Source: Aspidiotus rigidus (Eukaryota > Arthropoda > Insecta > Hemiptera > Diaspididae). From it: a stretch of DNA of 64,000 nucleotides. A program made the translations under genes and the position numbers. Positions within the stretch are counted from its first letter, which is position 1, and every line of letters starts with the position of its first letter. Positions 10,371 through 21,530 of this stretch are shown piece after piece. Below the pieces are notes generated by a model. The model was not told the DNA's origin and made no database searches. It saw only the letters and a list, made by a program, of their open reading frames with translations. The stretch spans positions 12,524,001-12,588,000 of the forward strand of contig JAVHKY010000029.1 of the NCBI GenBank assembly GCA_035079385.1. Direction: 5' to 3'.

Positions 10371-11029
10371 ATGGCTGCACTGATCAACGTAAAAATTACG
10401 GAGCACATTTTTAGTGTTGAACTACTTGTATACGCCAGGTTTCAACTTGATCCGTTCAGTAGTTGACGTTTAATTTCCTTTTAATCATGTGGTTATCAAA
10501 TATAAAACCGTCCGACTTACGGGTACCCTTGTTCCTGAACATTAGGCAGCGCGCGTCAAAGCATGCAAAAAACTGTACGATTGGCGGGGAATGGTTCGGT
10601 AGAATTGTCAGTGGTGACAAACCTTGGTCTGCCACTATACCTCTCTATCGGAAGAGCAGTCTATCAATGGTGTGGCGGACAAGCGCGTCGTCTTCCATCA
10701 TCATCATCATGACAACGCGCGACCGCACACCGCTCGGATTTCGGTTGGCGTGTGGAGTGACGGCCGTGGTCGAGTCCATGTAATAGGAGATTTTGAAGCA
10801 ACTGGCACTGCCGTGCAGCCTGGATTTAGTACCAGCTGATTTCTGTATTTTTGGTCTTTTAAAATAAGATTTACCAGGTTTGAGATTTTTTTTTGACGTG
10901 AATGTCACTTCCTGGGTAGGGAGATGATTGCGCCAAGTTGGACGGTCCGAGTTTACCAAAGCGATCTTAGAAATGCCCGATTGTTGGCAAAAATATACCG
11001 ATCGCGATGGGGATTACATCGAAAATTAA
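10371..11029 (+). pseudogene. Mariner transposase relic
   Basis: Spread over three frames are the mariner landmarks. The N-terminus is MAALINVKITEHIF. RIVSGDKPW carries the first catalytic Asp. HHHHDNARPHTAR carries the second. LVPADFCIFGLLK corresponds to the PSD box with the third Asp. The C-terminus MPDCWQKYTDRDGDYIEN ends at a stop at 11027-11029. Mariner transposase cuts and pastes the element into TA sites. Internal deletion and at least three frame changes make this non-functional; the helix-turn-helix region is largely gone. Confidence 0.75.
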
Positions 11030-11077
11030 GTTTTTTTTACAACCTTTCTATGGGAAAAAAAATAATTTAATTTGAAT

Positions 11078-13030
11078 CTTCTATAATAAAAGAATTGACC
11101 ATTTTTTGAAGAAAGTAAACTCCAAATCTATTGGACGGATTTTAACGCAATTTGTACAGCATCCTCTCACGATGGTCTAGATGGTGACGAGGTGGTCAAA
11201 AATAAAAAACCTCCTCCTTTTAAAGCCTTGGCGAGGGCTGAAAGTCAGATGTTTCTGGCTGCCTGTTTTCATTGTGGAGTGTGTAAGTGAAATGAAAGTT
11301 TTTTACTTTTACAAAATTGACAAAATTGCTTGGAAATACGGATTGGGTGTTGATTGATGGCCGCGTATACTTTCGAACGGTTTACGGGACCGTTTTATTC
11401 TCTTTCGAATTACGAATTATTTTGGGTGTTGATTGACGGCTGCTATAATTTTGAACGGTTCACAGGACCGTTCCATCACGCGGGGTTACCTTCAGATTTT
11501 CTCTTATCCTGCACATGGTTATGGTTACCATAAATTATATTGTTTTGTTTTGTTATTTTTCTGATTCGAATTATTTTTGTTCTTTGTGTTATCATGTTGT
11601 CTACGAACTTTTTGATTGGCGCAAGTCAAGTTTTTCTGTTTCAAATTCTTTTTGTCCTTCTTTGCGTTCCAAATGGCACGTAGGAAAAGTAAACTGTTCC
11701 GTTTGGGTTCAGAGTTGCAAAAACAATTGCAAAAACGTAAGAATAATCGTCGTTTGACAAAACTTGAAAATGATATGATTCTGTCATAGGTATATGTTGC
11801 AACAAACAATTAAGTGAAGAAATGCCACATTGGCGGGCTCAACAAGATGTGTATGAAATGTGGATCCAAGTTTTTTAAAGGTGAAAGTCTAAATATGTGT
11901 TGCAATAACGGTAATTCCTCCGGATCTATTGATGCGTCTTTTATTAAATGAGTCTTGCGACTCTCCTCATTTTTTCAATAATATTTGCAATTATAATAAT
12001 TCATTGGTAATAACCTCCCTTGGTTGTCAAGAGGGATTCTTTAAAAATTTAACGTTTAAAATTTGTGGAAAGATGTTTCATAAAATTGGTAGTTTGTGTC
12101 CAGTATCCGATGACCCTCAATTTCTGCAATTATATTTTCTAAAAACGCCGATTTGGAAGCGGAAAAACGATGGCAAAATACGTCTTCCCTGCTGCAATTG
12201 AATTCGATTGAAGCCTCTGAAAATGAATATGTAAGAGAATTTAAATCTGTGTACAAGAGAATTAGTCAAAATCCATGTCCGGATTAAGTGAAGGTGATTT
12301 TGAAAGAAATGCCTCTAATGTTTCCAGATGGCAATGACGGGTATCATCTGAATATTTATAAGAAAAATGGAAAAAGAGTATCCGTCACAGAATTTTATTC
12401 TTTTCACTTCATGACACATGAGCGCAATTATTTGCTGTACTATCGTCAATTACTGAACGTTTTTAGTGTAGATGTTGCAGCCAAAATTGAGAGCAAAAAA
12501 TTATTGTTTTTGAGACTTCACTAGAAAGAGCTGCGATGCGATAGCTATGATAATCTGAAAGATTCTTTCACAAACAATTCAGGGGCCAATACTGGAAAAA
12601 TGGTTATATTACCTTCTACTTTTACTGGTAATCTACAGAAATTTACAAAACAATTTAAAAAATAACCAATTAACATATTTTATCCCATCAATTCATTTTA
12701 TTTTTGTAGGAGGTCCGCGCTATATGCACAAAAAAGCGCAAGATGGACTTTGTTATGTCAGAAAATAATAGTACCTCATTAAGTAAGAATTTCTTATTGA
12801 AATCATTTTTTGTGTCGTTTTTTAAAAAAGTACTTATTTCAGTGGAATTACATGAAGATTTATCAATTATTTTTATTAAAAAAAAAAATAAATATTGTTA
12901 GGAAACAGAAAAAAAAAGTAAGAAGTGTTTTTCTCATTTAGATTCGAGCAAGTGTGTGAATGAAAAATTAGGAGAGCGCTTTTAGGAGAGCGCATATGCC
13001 CAAAAAACACGATCCGACCTACTATACTGT
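11078..13030 (+). mobile_element. Autonomous Helitron relic inside the mariner
   Basis: Sequence from TCTTCTATAATAAAAG (about 11078), which resembles the start of many Helitrons, to about 13030 is foreign to the mariner. It contains the N-terminal half of a Helitron replicase. The 5' untranslated part has two direct copies of an 80-bp block (TGGGTGTTGATTGAYGGC, then GAACGGTT-GGACCGTT hairpins) at 11345-11405 and 11425-11485. The 3' boundary is uncertain; I see no clear CTRR end with an adjacent hairpin. The helicase part is missing. Confidence 0.6.
11673..12768 (+). pseudogene. Helitron Rep protein, N-terminal half, with one intron
   Basis: Read across frames, the protein starts MARRKSKLFRLGSELQ. 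It then has a zinc-finger stretch (GGLNKMCMKCGSKFFKGESL, NMCCNNG) and the Helitron N-terminal helicase-like domain (HFFNNICNYNNSLVITSLG, TFKICGKMFHKIGSLCP, QFLQLYF). It continues with KEMPLMFPDGNDGYHLNIYK, FYSFHFMTHERNYLLYYRQL and VFSVDVAAKIESKKLLFLR. A GT-AG intron of 82 bp (12628-12709) separates LPSTFTG from GPRYMHKKAQDGLCYV, joining exactly at the conserved G-RYMH motif before the Rep catalytic region. Stops and frameshifts are frequent. HUH active-site and helicase motifs are not present. Confidence 0.75.
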
Positions 13031-13243
13031 AGTTTTTATTGTCTATGAAAAATGAAAGTCAATCAATTATTTTGTTGTACAGAACATCAAGTCTCTCAGT
13101 TATTTCAAAGTAAATTAAAAACTTCTCCAGAGAACCTTCCTGAGCAACTTATACATTGTCGTCCGTCCGACGGACGGGTATTTCAGCTTGTTACAAATAA
13201 AGATATTACGCACATGGGAACCTTACTTTCAAGTCACCTGTAC

Positions 13244-14376
13244 GACAGTCGTATCTATCAGATTAAGCTAAAATACGTCAGAGCGTTCAGCTAATCTAGG
13301 AGTAGCGCAAAAGTTCAAATTTGTCAAAGTTCCAGGGTCATGGACGCACAGATACAAATGCAGGAAGTAAGGCAGGGAGTACAAACACTCAGACTCAACT
13401 CGAAAATATGAAATATGTCGAAAGATCGGATTTTTTATTTGTAGTGTGCTCGACTCCCGGTCAATAATTTTCTAACCGACCACTTTTCATATTTTTTATG
13501 GATTGTGTCTGTGTGTACTTTCATGTGGGTTTTTGGCGGATCAGCGCCAGAGCTGAGAAGCTTGCTGAAAGCTGAAAATTCAAAACCGAAAGACGAAGAA
13601 TTAGAAGCCCAAACGTTGGATACAAAGAGTCGGGAACAATTTCAACCGCAAGCCGAATTTTGAGCTTTTTGAGGGATGGCTCTCGACCTTATTGCGACCT
13701 CTCAAAAAACGTCCGCACCTGACTTCGACTATGTCATCAGCCTGAGTTAGGTTAGGTTGTATTGTATAAATAGGGATATCTTCACAAAACGTCCACGTTC
13801 TACTTTGATGACGTCATCAACCAAGCCGTAGATTGAGTTGCTCAGAAGAATTTTTCTAGGCTACATTAAAACTTGGGTTTGCCGAACAATGTGACTTTAA
13901 GTGAGTTCAGCATAAGGGAAATTAAAGGAAGCCAAAAAAATGTGTTCTAGTGCGTAGGGTATTTCAAGGATAAAAATTTGCTGTTTTCCAGTGCAAAATT
14001 TGCATCATCCTTACATATATTTTTCTTTTATTTCATCTATTGATGAAAATTATACGGTCTACGCCTAGTTTTTTTCTGTAGCGGAGTTTGCGGGTTCCTC
14101 GCTGCCATTGCTAACCTGCAATGGCCTCCAAATTTTTTTTCATTTCTTGCTGCCTTATTTTGAATGAAACATGAAAAAGTCGAGAGCGAGAATTTGAAAC
14201 GGAAGGTAAGAGGGTATTTGAAAGTGAAGTGCTAATGTTTGACATTTTCCAGGCTAAGTATTACAGGCCTAGACGTATAGTAGGTAGGCCCAGTATACTG
14301 AAGGCTGAAGTTCAAAATTCCTAGTATAACAAAGGCTCGAGCTATTTAGGAATGAGAATTCACTATAGTGACGCCC
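13244..14376. other. No gene; dispersed motif repeat near 13.7-14.3 kb
   Basis: No coding region recognised. From about 13680 to 14345 the sequence has the motifs of the window's dispersed family: AAAACGTCC blocks, GATGACGTCATCAACC at 13809, GGCCTAGACGTATAG and CCCAGTATACTG near 14270-14300. It probably forms the body of a decayed HINE-like element whose 5' end is at 14377-14395. Confidence 0.4.
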
Positions 14377-14395
14377 ATAAAACAGGTTCCCTGTT
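14377..14395 (-). repeat. HINE-like 5' terminus, copy E
   Basis: ATAAAACAGGTTCCCTGTT, the exact inverse of the 5' end of copies A, B and C. The element would extend to the left, but no clear 3' hairpin end is recognisable there. Confidence 0.55.
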
Positions 14396-14399
14396 TGTC

Positions 14400-14862
14400 T
14401 CAATTAAGAAGGTTCGTTATACCCTGGACTTTCATACTTATTATAATTACTATCTATACATATTGATATTCTTATTCCATACTTGTCCTTTCTATCTCAT
14501 ACTTTATACCTAAAATATTATATTTTCATTGTATGTGTACTCACTTACTTACTGATATTCATATTTTCAATGCATTTGCACTTTATATCTGATTGTTAAG
14601 ATTATGTTTACATTATCGTTGTCTATGTTAACTTTAATCCTTAGACTAAGGTACATTTTAATATATCACTATTCTTAATTATAAACTATGACATGTTACA
14701 TAAAAATTAGTATATAAGCCCTTAAGGCACCCACATTTGAATCAGTTCCAGTTCCAGTTCAGTACATCAGTTCAAGTTCAAGTCTATTAGTTCTGTTCAC
14801 TTCTCAAATACACTTCTAATCACAATATCGCGTACTTTTCTGAATGATGCCTTAACAGGTTA
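14400..14862. other. Possible solo LTR (weak)
   Basis: A 460-bp AT-rich segment with a TATATAAGCCC box at about 14711, a following run of TCAGTTCCAGTTCCAGTTCA-type repeats, and an end near CCTTAACA. This resembles the promoter and R region of an LTR. There is no adjacent retrotransposon coding sequence, and I could not define a target duplication. It may be simple repeat sequence. Confidence 0.2.
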
Positions 14863-15153
14863 ATAAAGAGTGAGTAAAGCAAATCAAAAATCAGAGTATT
14901 CACCAAAGTGGCTTATGTGTATTTGTGACGTTGAGAAGAACAATAAAAGAAGGCGAGAAATAATTCACAATTGACATGAATAGTCAAAATTGAAAACCCC
15001 TTTATCCATAATATTCGGTTCATATAATCGCTATGAAATATTTCTAGTGCGTATCATGGCGCTAGAGACAAGCATAAAGCAAGCAGCTGCATGTAGTGCC
15101 AAGTTCAAAGGGTGGCAATTTTACGATAGAAAAGTATAACCAAAATTATTATC

Positions 15154-15379
15154 AAAATTGATTACTGTTTGCAAGCGATTACTTGATCCTGAACGATTTG
15201 GCGCAAAAACGCATTGCTAGGCAACGCGTGTCAAATGTTCGCGCATTTTTTCAAATACATGTGACCAATTGAAAAAATGCGCTCTTTTTGCGAACACCTG
15301 ACACGCGTTGCCTAGCAACGCGTTTTTGCGCCAAATCGTTCAGGGATCAAGTAATCGCTTGCACACAGTAATCAATTTT
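15154..15379. repeat. Palindromic MITE with RFX X-box arms, copy 1
   Basis: A 226-bp near-perfect inverted repeat centred near 15266. The arms share AAAATTGATTACTGT, GCAAGCGATTACTTGATCC, GAACGATTTGGCGCAAAAAC, GCAACGCGTGTCA and TTGAAAAAATGCGC-like blocks. The right arm contains GTTGCCTAGCAAC (15307-15319), a full match to the RFX X-box consensus (GTNRCC, short spacer, RGYAAC); the left arm has one mismatch. No coding capacity. Transcription through it would give a long hairpin RNA. Confidence 0.75.
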
Positions 15380-15389
15380 AATGGCTATT

Positions 15390-15512
15390 TACAGTACATG
15401 TGGCGTAGGTGAGTCTTTTCATAACGAGTACATACGTTTGCAGAACGAGCAAAGCAAGTGAAGCAATGTATGTACAAGTTATAAAGAATCACCTACAACA
15501 CTTGTACTGTAC
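15390..15512. repeat. Short hairpin element
   Basis: The left arm ACAGTACATGTGGCGTAGGT and GAGTCTTT (15391-15418) is the inverse of the right arm (15483-15511: AAAGAATCACCTACAACACT then TGTACTGT), with mismatches. The internal sequence has a smaller inversion around CATACGTTTGC. It looks like a small MITE of a different family placed between the two X-box palindromes. Confidence 0.5.
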
Positions 15513-15728
15513 AAGGCTTTAAAACACAAATACTTTGAAGACAAATTTGTACATCGGAAGTATACATTTTTGTGCGGCATGTTTACGTCATAGTTTTTTT
15601 GCAACGGTTTTCTGTGTATAAAAGACCATCGGTGACGTTATTTTGTTTTTTTCACACGCTCCGCGCTAACGCTGAAAATTGTTACCTACATCACTGAAAA
15701 TCGGTTCACAAAAACATACTTACGGGTT

Positions 15729-15899
15729 ATACTTGCTAGGCAACGCGTGTCAAGTGTTCGCAAAAAGAGCGCATTTTTTCAAATATATGTGGCCATTTGA
15801 AAAAATGCGCTCTTTTTGCCAACACCTGACACGCGTTGCCTAGCAACGCGTTTTTGCGCCAAATCGTTCAGGGATCAAGCAATCGCACGCACACAGTAT
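15729..15899. repeat. Palindromic MITE with RFX X-box, copy 2 (left end truncated)
   Basis: The same core as the 15154-15379 palindrome: GCTAGGCAACGCGTGTCA, GCAAAAAGAGCGCATTTTTT, then the inverse arm with GTTGCCTAGCAAC at 15835-15847 and the tail GCGCCAAATCGTTCAGGGAT. The outer 35 bases of the left arm are absent. Two copies within 700 bp suggest a local duplication or a preferred target. Confidence 0.7.
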
Positions 15900-18800
15900 T
15901 TGTCTTTGGAAATGTGCGGAAAGGATGAAGAATTGCTCACAGAGCCAGAAAACCTCGGGCCGAGACTGCATGTATATTATAGAAGACTATAATAATGTCA
16001 TCCAGATCTCCAGAAGTAGGTTGTAGGAGGTCTAAATTATTAAACGTGATTAATCTCTTACACCGTATGTTCTTCATGCTTCATTGTCAATTTGGAAAAC
16101 AGGAAAAGAAGAGAGAGCAGAACAAAGTCGTACTTCTTCAGGGTTTTGTATGGCACCCTTTATAACCTTCCTTGTCTATTGCAAGCATAGACGAATGTGG
16201 AAGTTCTTACGGGAGTCTGCATTTTGTTTGTCCTTTCAATTCTGCATTCTTTCTGAATTTTTTTAAACTCTTGTTTCTATCATTACTTTTTACCTCCTTT
16301 CCTAACGTTTTCCATGACCTTTTATTTTTTTTCTCTTCTCTTCTTTTTTTTTGTCAATTGTTTGTTCTAAATACGAGAACACGGAAGAAGGATAGTTCCT
16401 ATTGTTTGAAATAATACTGTTGCAAAGAAAACAAGATACAGCCAGATTGTAATCGACCCTCGCAGAGAGAATGCGGAAGATATCGGACCGTGCCGTGAGG
16501 GTGTACGGTCACTTGTCCTAGTTTCAATGGTGTCTCAACTGGACTCAACTTTTGTGTAACTTGTGCAAACAGTTACCGAAATTTAGTATACAAAAGAGAA
16601 AAAAAAAGATTGAAGTTGTTTTTCTATTTATAAGAAAGGAAAGTAATCAATCTTCTCTGTTCTCTGTTGACGGGTGTATTATTGGGGTGATCCATGAGTC
16701 TAGTCTATAGGGCTAGCTAAACAACCCGTTACATTTTTGTAAATGTCGTACTGTCTTAAAATTACCTGCTCGTTTCTTTTGTATAATAATCGTAGTATGC
16801 TCTCAAGCCTTGCAATGCTGTTACCATATAGAACTACATTATTTCATTTTCTGTCAGCATGAACCTTACTATTTTACTTCCCACTGCGATGACATAATCA
16901 CGAGCATTTACTACAATATTCTGTGAGCTCGCCTTTTGCTGCCTGGGCACGGTAGCACAGCGAAAATCACGAAATGAACATGCTCATTCAGGGGGGTATT
17001 ATATCAGAACCGATTGCCCCCAACGAGAAGCCCGATCATTGCGTCCTCAAATAACCTTCAAGTTTTTCAATCGTCAATTTTAGACAATAACATCAATCGA
17101 AAAAGGCGGAATATTCTCGTCGCCAGTTTCATCCCTCTCTGATGTGGACAATAGCATTATTTGTATATAAGATTACCTTTTATTTGAAGTAATTTCAAAG
17201 GTGTATTTTACGAGGATTAAAGATGGAGCTTTCATCAAATTCATGGAGAGCTAGACAAAGGAAATAGAAGTCTACGGTTTGTACAATAGTCATTGCGTTT
17301 TTTTTTTGCGGAAGAAGGAGAAGGGGAAGTAGCTGGAAATAAAAGGAGGGCCACCTTTATCCATACTAGGAAGTATTTCTTCTAGGAGGTAAAAACTGAG
17401 TACCGTTAACTTTCTTAAATATAAATCCACTAATCCTAGTCAAAATAAGAAAATAGACTCTTGGGCCAGACCTTGTTTTCATTCGTTGATATCTCAGCAT
17501 GAAAAAAAAAAAAGAATGTCTGTTATTTGAAAGAACAGTCTTTCTGCTATATTTACCGGCACTACCTAACAATTGAGAAGTTTGGATTTCAAATTGTCGC
17601 CATGTGAGTTTGACCTGAATGTTTGAGTTTTTCTTGAGATTGCAGTTCTAGAGCGAAGCTGGAGCGCATATGGGCAAGTTCATTAGTAACCTGCGAGCCC
17701 ACATACGGAGACGGAGTGAATGCTCAGACATTGAAGCCAGACATTACCCTTTCCACAGCTCTCAGTTGCCTTGAAAAGTTTTTGAAATCAACAAAAATGA
17801 TTTACATAAGATCAAGCAGTGCCAAAATTAACACTTTCAGAGTACAAAGACAATCAACCATTTCATAGGTAAATACGTATATCACGTAAGTGCGCATTTA
17901 TAGTGGCACATGATCTGATCAAGCGAAGAAAGCAGCGCAGCATTTTGTTGACAGGAGGGGAACAGAGCAACAATAGAATATTTTCTCTGCTCTGCTTTGT
18001 TTGCTTGTTCGCTGCGCCACTATAAATCCGCACTAACTTTGCATGATTTTTGTCGTTAACAAGAGGAATTAGGTGGCAGCGCCGCGACAACCGAACGTGG
18101 AAACGTGTACCAGTGTTGCAACGACACCCCGCCGCTAGCTATGAAGTCTAGTATACAAAATAAGTGTGAGAGAGGGGCGGCTGCGGCCGGCGGTGCAGCG
18201 ACGTGTGAGACGAATCAAATTACACGTATTACCATTGTAAAAATGTCAATTTTTGAAGAACTGCAGCCACCCTTTGCTCGAGAGCTTATTTTTTTCACAC
18301 TCATGTAGGTGCACGACTTCCAGTAACGCAACTTGTATTTCTACGACTCGAAAGAGAACAAGAAAATATTTAGAAAATAAAAATATGTTAAGAGTGCTTA
18401 TTATTCAGCCAGAACATTAGACTACTTGTTTCTCGCGGTGTTTTGCAATAGCAGTACAAAACTGGAAACGGTTGTACATAAATTTTATGCAAATATCTCG
18501 ACAAATTGAGATCTGATAAAAGAAAGTGTCGAACACAAAATGTTCTTTGTGAGATTTTCTATAAATTGGACTAGTTGAACTTTCATTCAATGTTGATCAA
18601 AAGTTTTAAACTTCTGAAAAAAAAATTGATTACTTCCAAACATCACTAAAAACTCAAATCTTAATAGGAAAAAGTTATATCAAACTAAAAAAAAATTTTT
18701 AATTCTTAAAAAGTAATGAAACTTTATAAAATTGATGATTCTTTTTAATATTACATCATACACAAACAATATTTATATGTGGCTAGTATACAAAACATAA

Positions 18801-19030
18801 TTGTGATGTTAAAATATAAATTTATTCATTTTCATTAGAAGATAATATAAGACTCTTGAAAAGTAATGAAAGTTTATAAAATTTAAAATTCTCCTTTGTA
18901 TTACATCATACAAAACCAACGTTTTAAGTCGGTATTAAAACCACATCGTTGTTATTCAATAGATGTTATTGTAAAGTTTCAGTTATATTAAATGACAATT
19001 ACAATTCTCTGAGTATTTTAATTGTACATA
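15900..19030. other. No gene recognised
   Basis: Non-coding and AT-rich, with poly(T) and poly(A) runs and no element ends that I can recognise. Open frames are short and low in complexity. Direct repeats of AAAAGTAATGAAA-type sequence occur at about 18710 and 18860 but define no unit. Potential host intron or intergenic sequence. Confidence 0.45.
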
Positions 19031-19265
19031 ATGTGACGCGATTTAGGGCCGTTTTGCGCAAAATAAAAATCATGTTTTTCATTTATTTTGGCGGCCAAAG
19101 TCGGTGAAAAAACATGATCTCGCAAAATTTGAAAAATTGATGGATACTAACATTTTCCATAAATTTTTCAAATTTCGCGAGATCAAGTTTTTTTGACCTA
19201 TTTTGACCTCTCCTGTAAAATTCGATTTTGCGCAAAGCGGTCCCTTTTCATAAATTGCGTCACAT
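19031..19265. repeat. Palindromic MITE-like element, 235 bp
   Basis: ATGTGACGCGATTTAGGGCC at the left and the inverse of CATGTGACGCAATTTATGAA at the right form terminal inverted repeats. Inner matches include TTTTGCGCAAAAT, AAACATGATCTCGC and AAATTTGAAAAATT. No coding sequence. Long arms and no gene fit a foldback-type MITE. Confidence 0.65.
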
Positions 19266-19317
19266 GTGTTAAAACTCAAAATTATAATAATCAATAGCAC
19301 TGCCTAACACATAAAAA

Positions 19318-19667
19318 ATTACTTGAATAAGAATAGATGATTCTTGAAGTATTTTCTACACTGAATTGAATGCCGTTTGCCGTTTTTCGATAGCACCTCT
19401 AGATTTCTTGTAATCATCATCTTTACTTACGTACAATAAATCGTCGTGTGTCATCGCAAAACGTAACACAGGTTCCCGCGCTTCGATCAAGGATAGCAGT
19501 ATCACAGCACGATAACCAGCGTTATGTTTCGCGACGACACGCCACGATTTATTGTAAGTAAAGATGATGATTACAAGAAATCTATACGTGCTATCGAAAA
19601 ACGGAAAACAGCATTGAATTCAGTGTAAGAAATACTTCAAGAATCGTCTATTCTTATTCAAGTAATT
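19318..19667. repeat. Palindromic MITE-like element, 350 bp
   Basis: AATTACTTGAATAAGAATAG at the left is inverted at the right end. The arms continue with CTTGAAGTATTT, TTTTTCGATAGCAC, TTTCTTGTAATCATCATCTT and ACAATAAATCGTCGTGTG, about 150 bp per arm, around a centre near 19490. The family differs from the neighbour at 19031-19265. No coding capacity. Confidence 0.7.
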
Positions 19668-20880
19668 TTCAAGAAGTTTTAAATTGTTATACGCAGTGTA
19701 GTTCTTGTGGAATAGGCCTACTGGAGAAACCACCATTAAAAAAACGCACCAACAACTCGACCTCTATGGTGGTGTGGAACTGAGTTTATAAAACATTTAC
19801 CTCCTATTTCTATTATACAAGCCGTAAGCCCGCTAAATATTCTAGAATTTCAAATTATTTTCAAAATTCTTGATATTTATTCATCATTTTTAGTTCAATT
19901 TCTAATCTAATTTTTTTAATTTCCAATTTTTCAATTTCATTTTTTTATTGTTGATATTTTGTTTTACACTTTCAATCTCGTTCTTAATATCTTCTCTGAT
20001 AGTCGGATGCCGTCTTTTTAGAAGATCCTTTGCGCTTTTTTCTTTCTGGGTGTATGCTGAAAAATTTGTCATTTTTTGTGGATTGTGAGTTCGTTCTTGG
20101 AACCGGTAATTAGAAAAATGTCAGGAATTTAATTCAAAATAATATATTTTTGTTTTCAATCAAAGCTCGCATTTTACCATTGTTTCAAATCTAAACATCT
20201 CGTGTTGCCTTCGTTTATTTTAACACCTGTTGCGCTTGTCACTTTTATTGAGTATCCGCCTCTGTTTTCCACGAGTACAAAATTTCGGATTGTAACAATA
20301 CCGGTACCACCTCTTTTAACTTCAACATGATTGGTGTACGTAATCACATCAATTGTACCTATTTAATAATTTTCATTTTTATATATTATTCTGTTTCATC
20401 ATTAGGATAGCTACTTAATCCTTCAATTTATCAAAATAAAGAGGTCTGTAACACTTCTTTATTAAACCGAATTTATCGAATTTTAAACAGTCATAGGTAA
20501 TAAAAATATCTCAAAATATGTAAGGGTAAATTCTAAAGGACCAATAAAAAAGTTATTTTAATTCATAAAAAAAGAACGAACATGAAAATATGTCTATACA
20601 AAGGGTAGGTGGTTGCTGCTCGAGCGATAACAACATAATAATACCTAGGCACTACCGAATCAAATATCTCGATAAAACAACAATCAACAAGCAATAAGAA
20701 TACACAGGCTGCCCAAACGTAGAAACGTTTCAACAATAATCAAAAACGAGCAATAGTTAGGCCTAATAGGAGGCGAAGAAAAAATCAAAAATGAAAAAAA
20801 AAGTAGAAATACAGAAGCAAGAAAAAAATGGAATTAACATTTGTACAAAGGAAAAAGGAACATTACGTATAACTGTCACA
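19668..20880. other. No gene recognised
   Basis: AT-rich non-coding sequence with no domain-like frame and no element ends recognised. It precedes the 3' end of the PLE on the minus strand. Confidence 0.4.
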
Positions 20881-20883
20881 AAC

Positions 20884-20936
20884 GCGACGGAGGCCACGAT
20901 TAGGATGTCTTTCGACACCTCTAATCGTGGCCAGCC
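20884..20936 (-). repeat. Strong hairpin at PLE 3' end
   Basis: CCACGATTAGGATGTC and its inverse GACACCTCTAATCGTGG form a stem of about 16 pairs around TTTC, flanked by a further GACGG/CCGTC pairing. It lies directly downstream of the GIY-YIG stop on the minus strand, the place where PLE terminal repeats and their ribozymes lie. I do not see a hammerhead core in it. Confidence 0.55.
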
Positions 20937-20938
20937 GT

Positions 20939-21530
20939 CTAGGTTGTAATTTCTTCCAACGCTAAGCGCATGAAATACGATTTTTCCTGGTGAAGGAGAG
21001 CTTCAGACTTCTCTTTGGGGCTATGACCAGTTTCAATTAAATGGTCCACAAACGCCGACTCGCCTACTTTTCTTTTTTCCCAGGCTTTCCTGTGTTCATC
21101 AACTCTGATTTGGAGTTGACGGCCAGTCATACCTATGTACACGCTACGGCAATCGCCACAGGCCACCCTATAAACACCCCCCCCCTCTCGGCCACCGGTA
21201 TCGGATCTTTCAATTCGACCAACAGGCTCTTAACAATCGCCACATTTTAATTTGTAGATGCCCGACTTCTGAGTGGATGGAACAGGGTCTTTAAGGCGAA
21301 TGAAATTGGCAGTCGTGGAGAGTGGATAGAAGTCGACTCGGTATCCGTATTTCTTCAATATAGCCGACAGTTTCATGGAGGGAGCTCCAAGGTAAGGTAG
21401 CCGTATCCATCTTTCTTTAGAGCGAGTTAAGGGAGGTTAAGGAGGTTCCAGGTTTTCGGACAGCCAGTAGGGGAGGCGTTTCCTGCGGATGAGGAGGTCC
21501 GTGTTTACCCGCAAGTTGTTTACTTGGGTA
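20939..21530 (-). pseudogene. PLE C-terminal relic, chimera of two related sequences
   Basis: On the minus strand the linker reads VNNLRVNTDLLIRRKRLPYW, RWIRLPYLGAPSMKLSAILK, YGYRVDFYPLSTTANFIRLK, DPVPSTQKSGIYKLKCGDC. At that point (about 21238) it breaks, and a second, different version of the same segment starts (VKSLLVELKDPIPVAER, GGGVYRVACGDC). This leads into the nuclease core SVYIGMTGRQLQIRVDEHRK and FVDHLIETGHS, then a stop at 20939. So about 30 residues before the GIY-YIG core are present twice in two sequence versions, in different frames. The core itself keeps the Tyr, Arg and Glu-His positions. Confidence 0.75.

Larger units (their letters stand above)
10327..13240 (+). mobile_element. 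Mariner transposon, split by a Helitron relic
   Basis: The left end CAAGGGTGACTTGAAAGTAA (from 10327) continues into GGTTCCC, and the right end (13216-13240) is its near-exact inverse, ending in CAAGTCACCTG. TA dinucleotides flank both ends (10325-10326 and 13241-13242), as expected for Tc1/mariner. The transposase relic occupies 10371-11029. Most of the remaining length is a Helitron relic (about 11078-13030), which explains why this mariner is 2.9 kb rather than the usual 1.3 kb. Confidence 0.75.

Noticed and set aside
10690..10720. His-rich tract as a metal-binding motif
   Set aside because: It is an ATC repeat just before the DNARPHTA motif of a dead mariner transposase.
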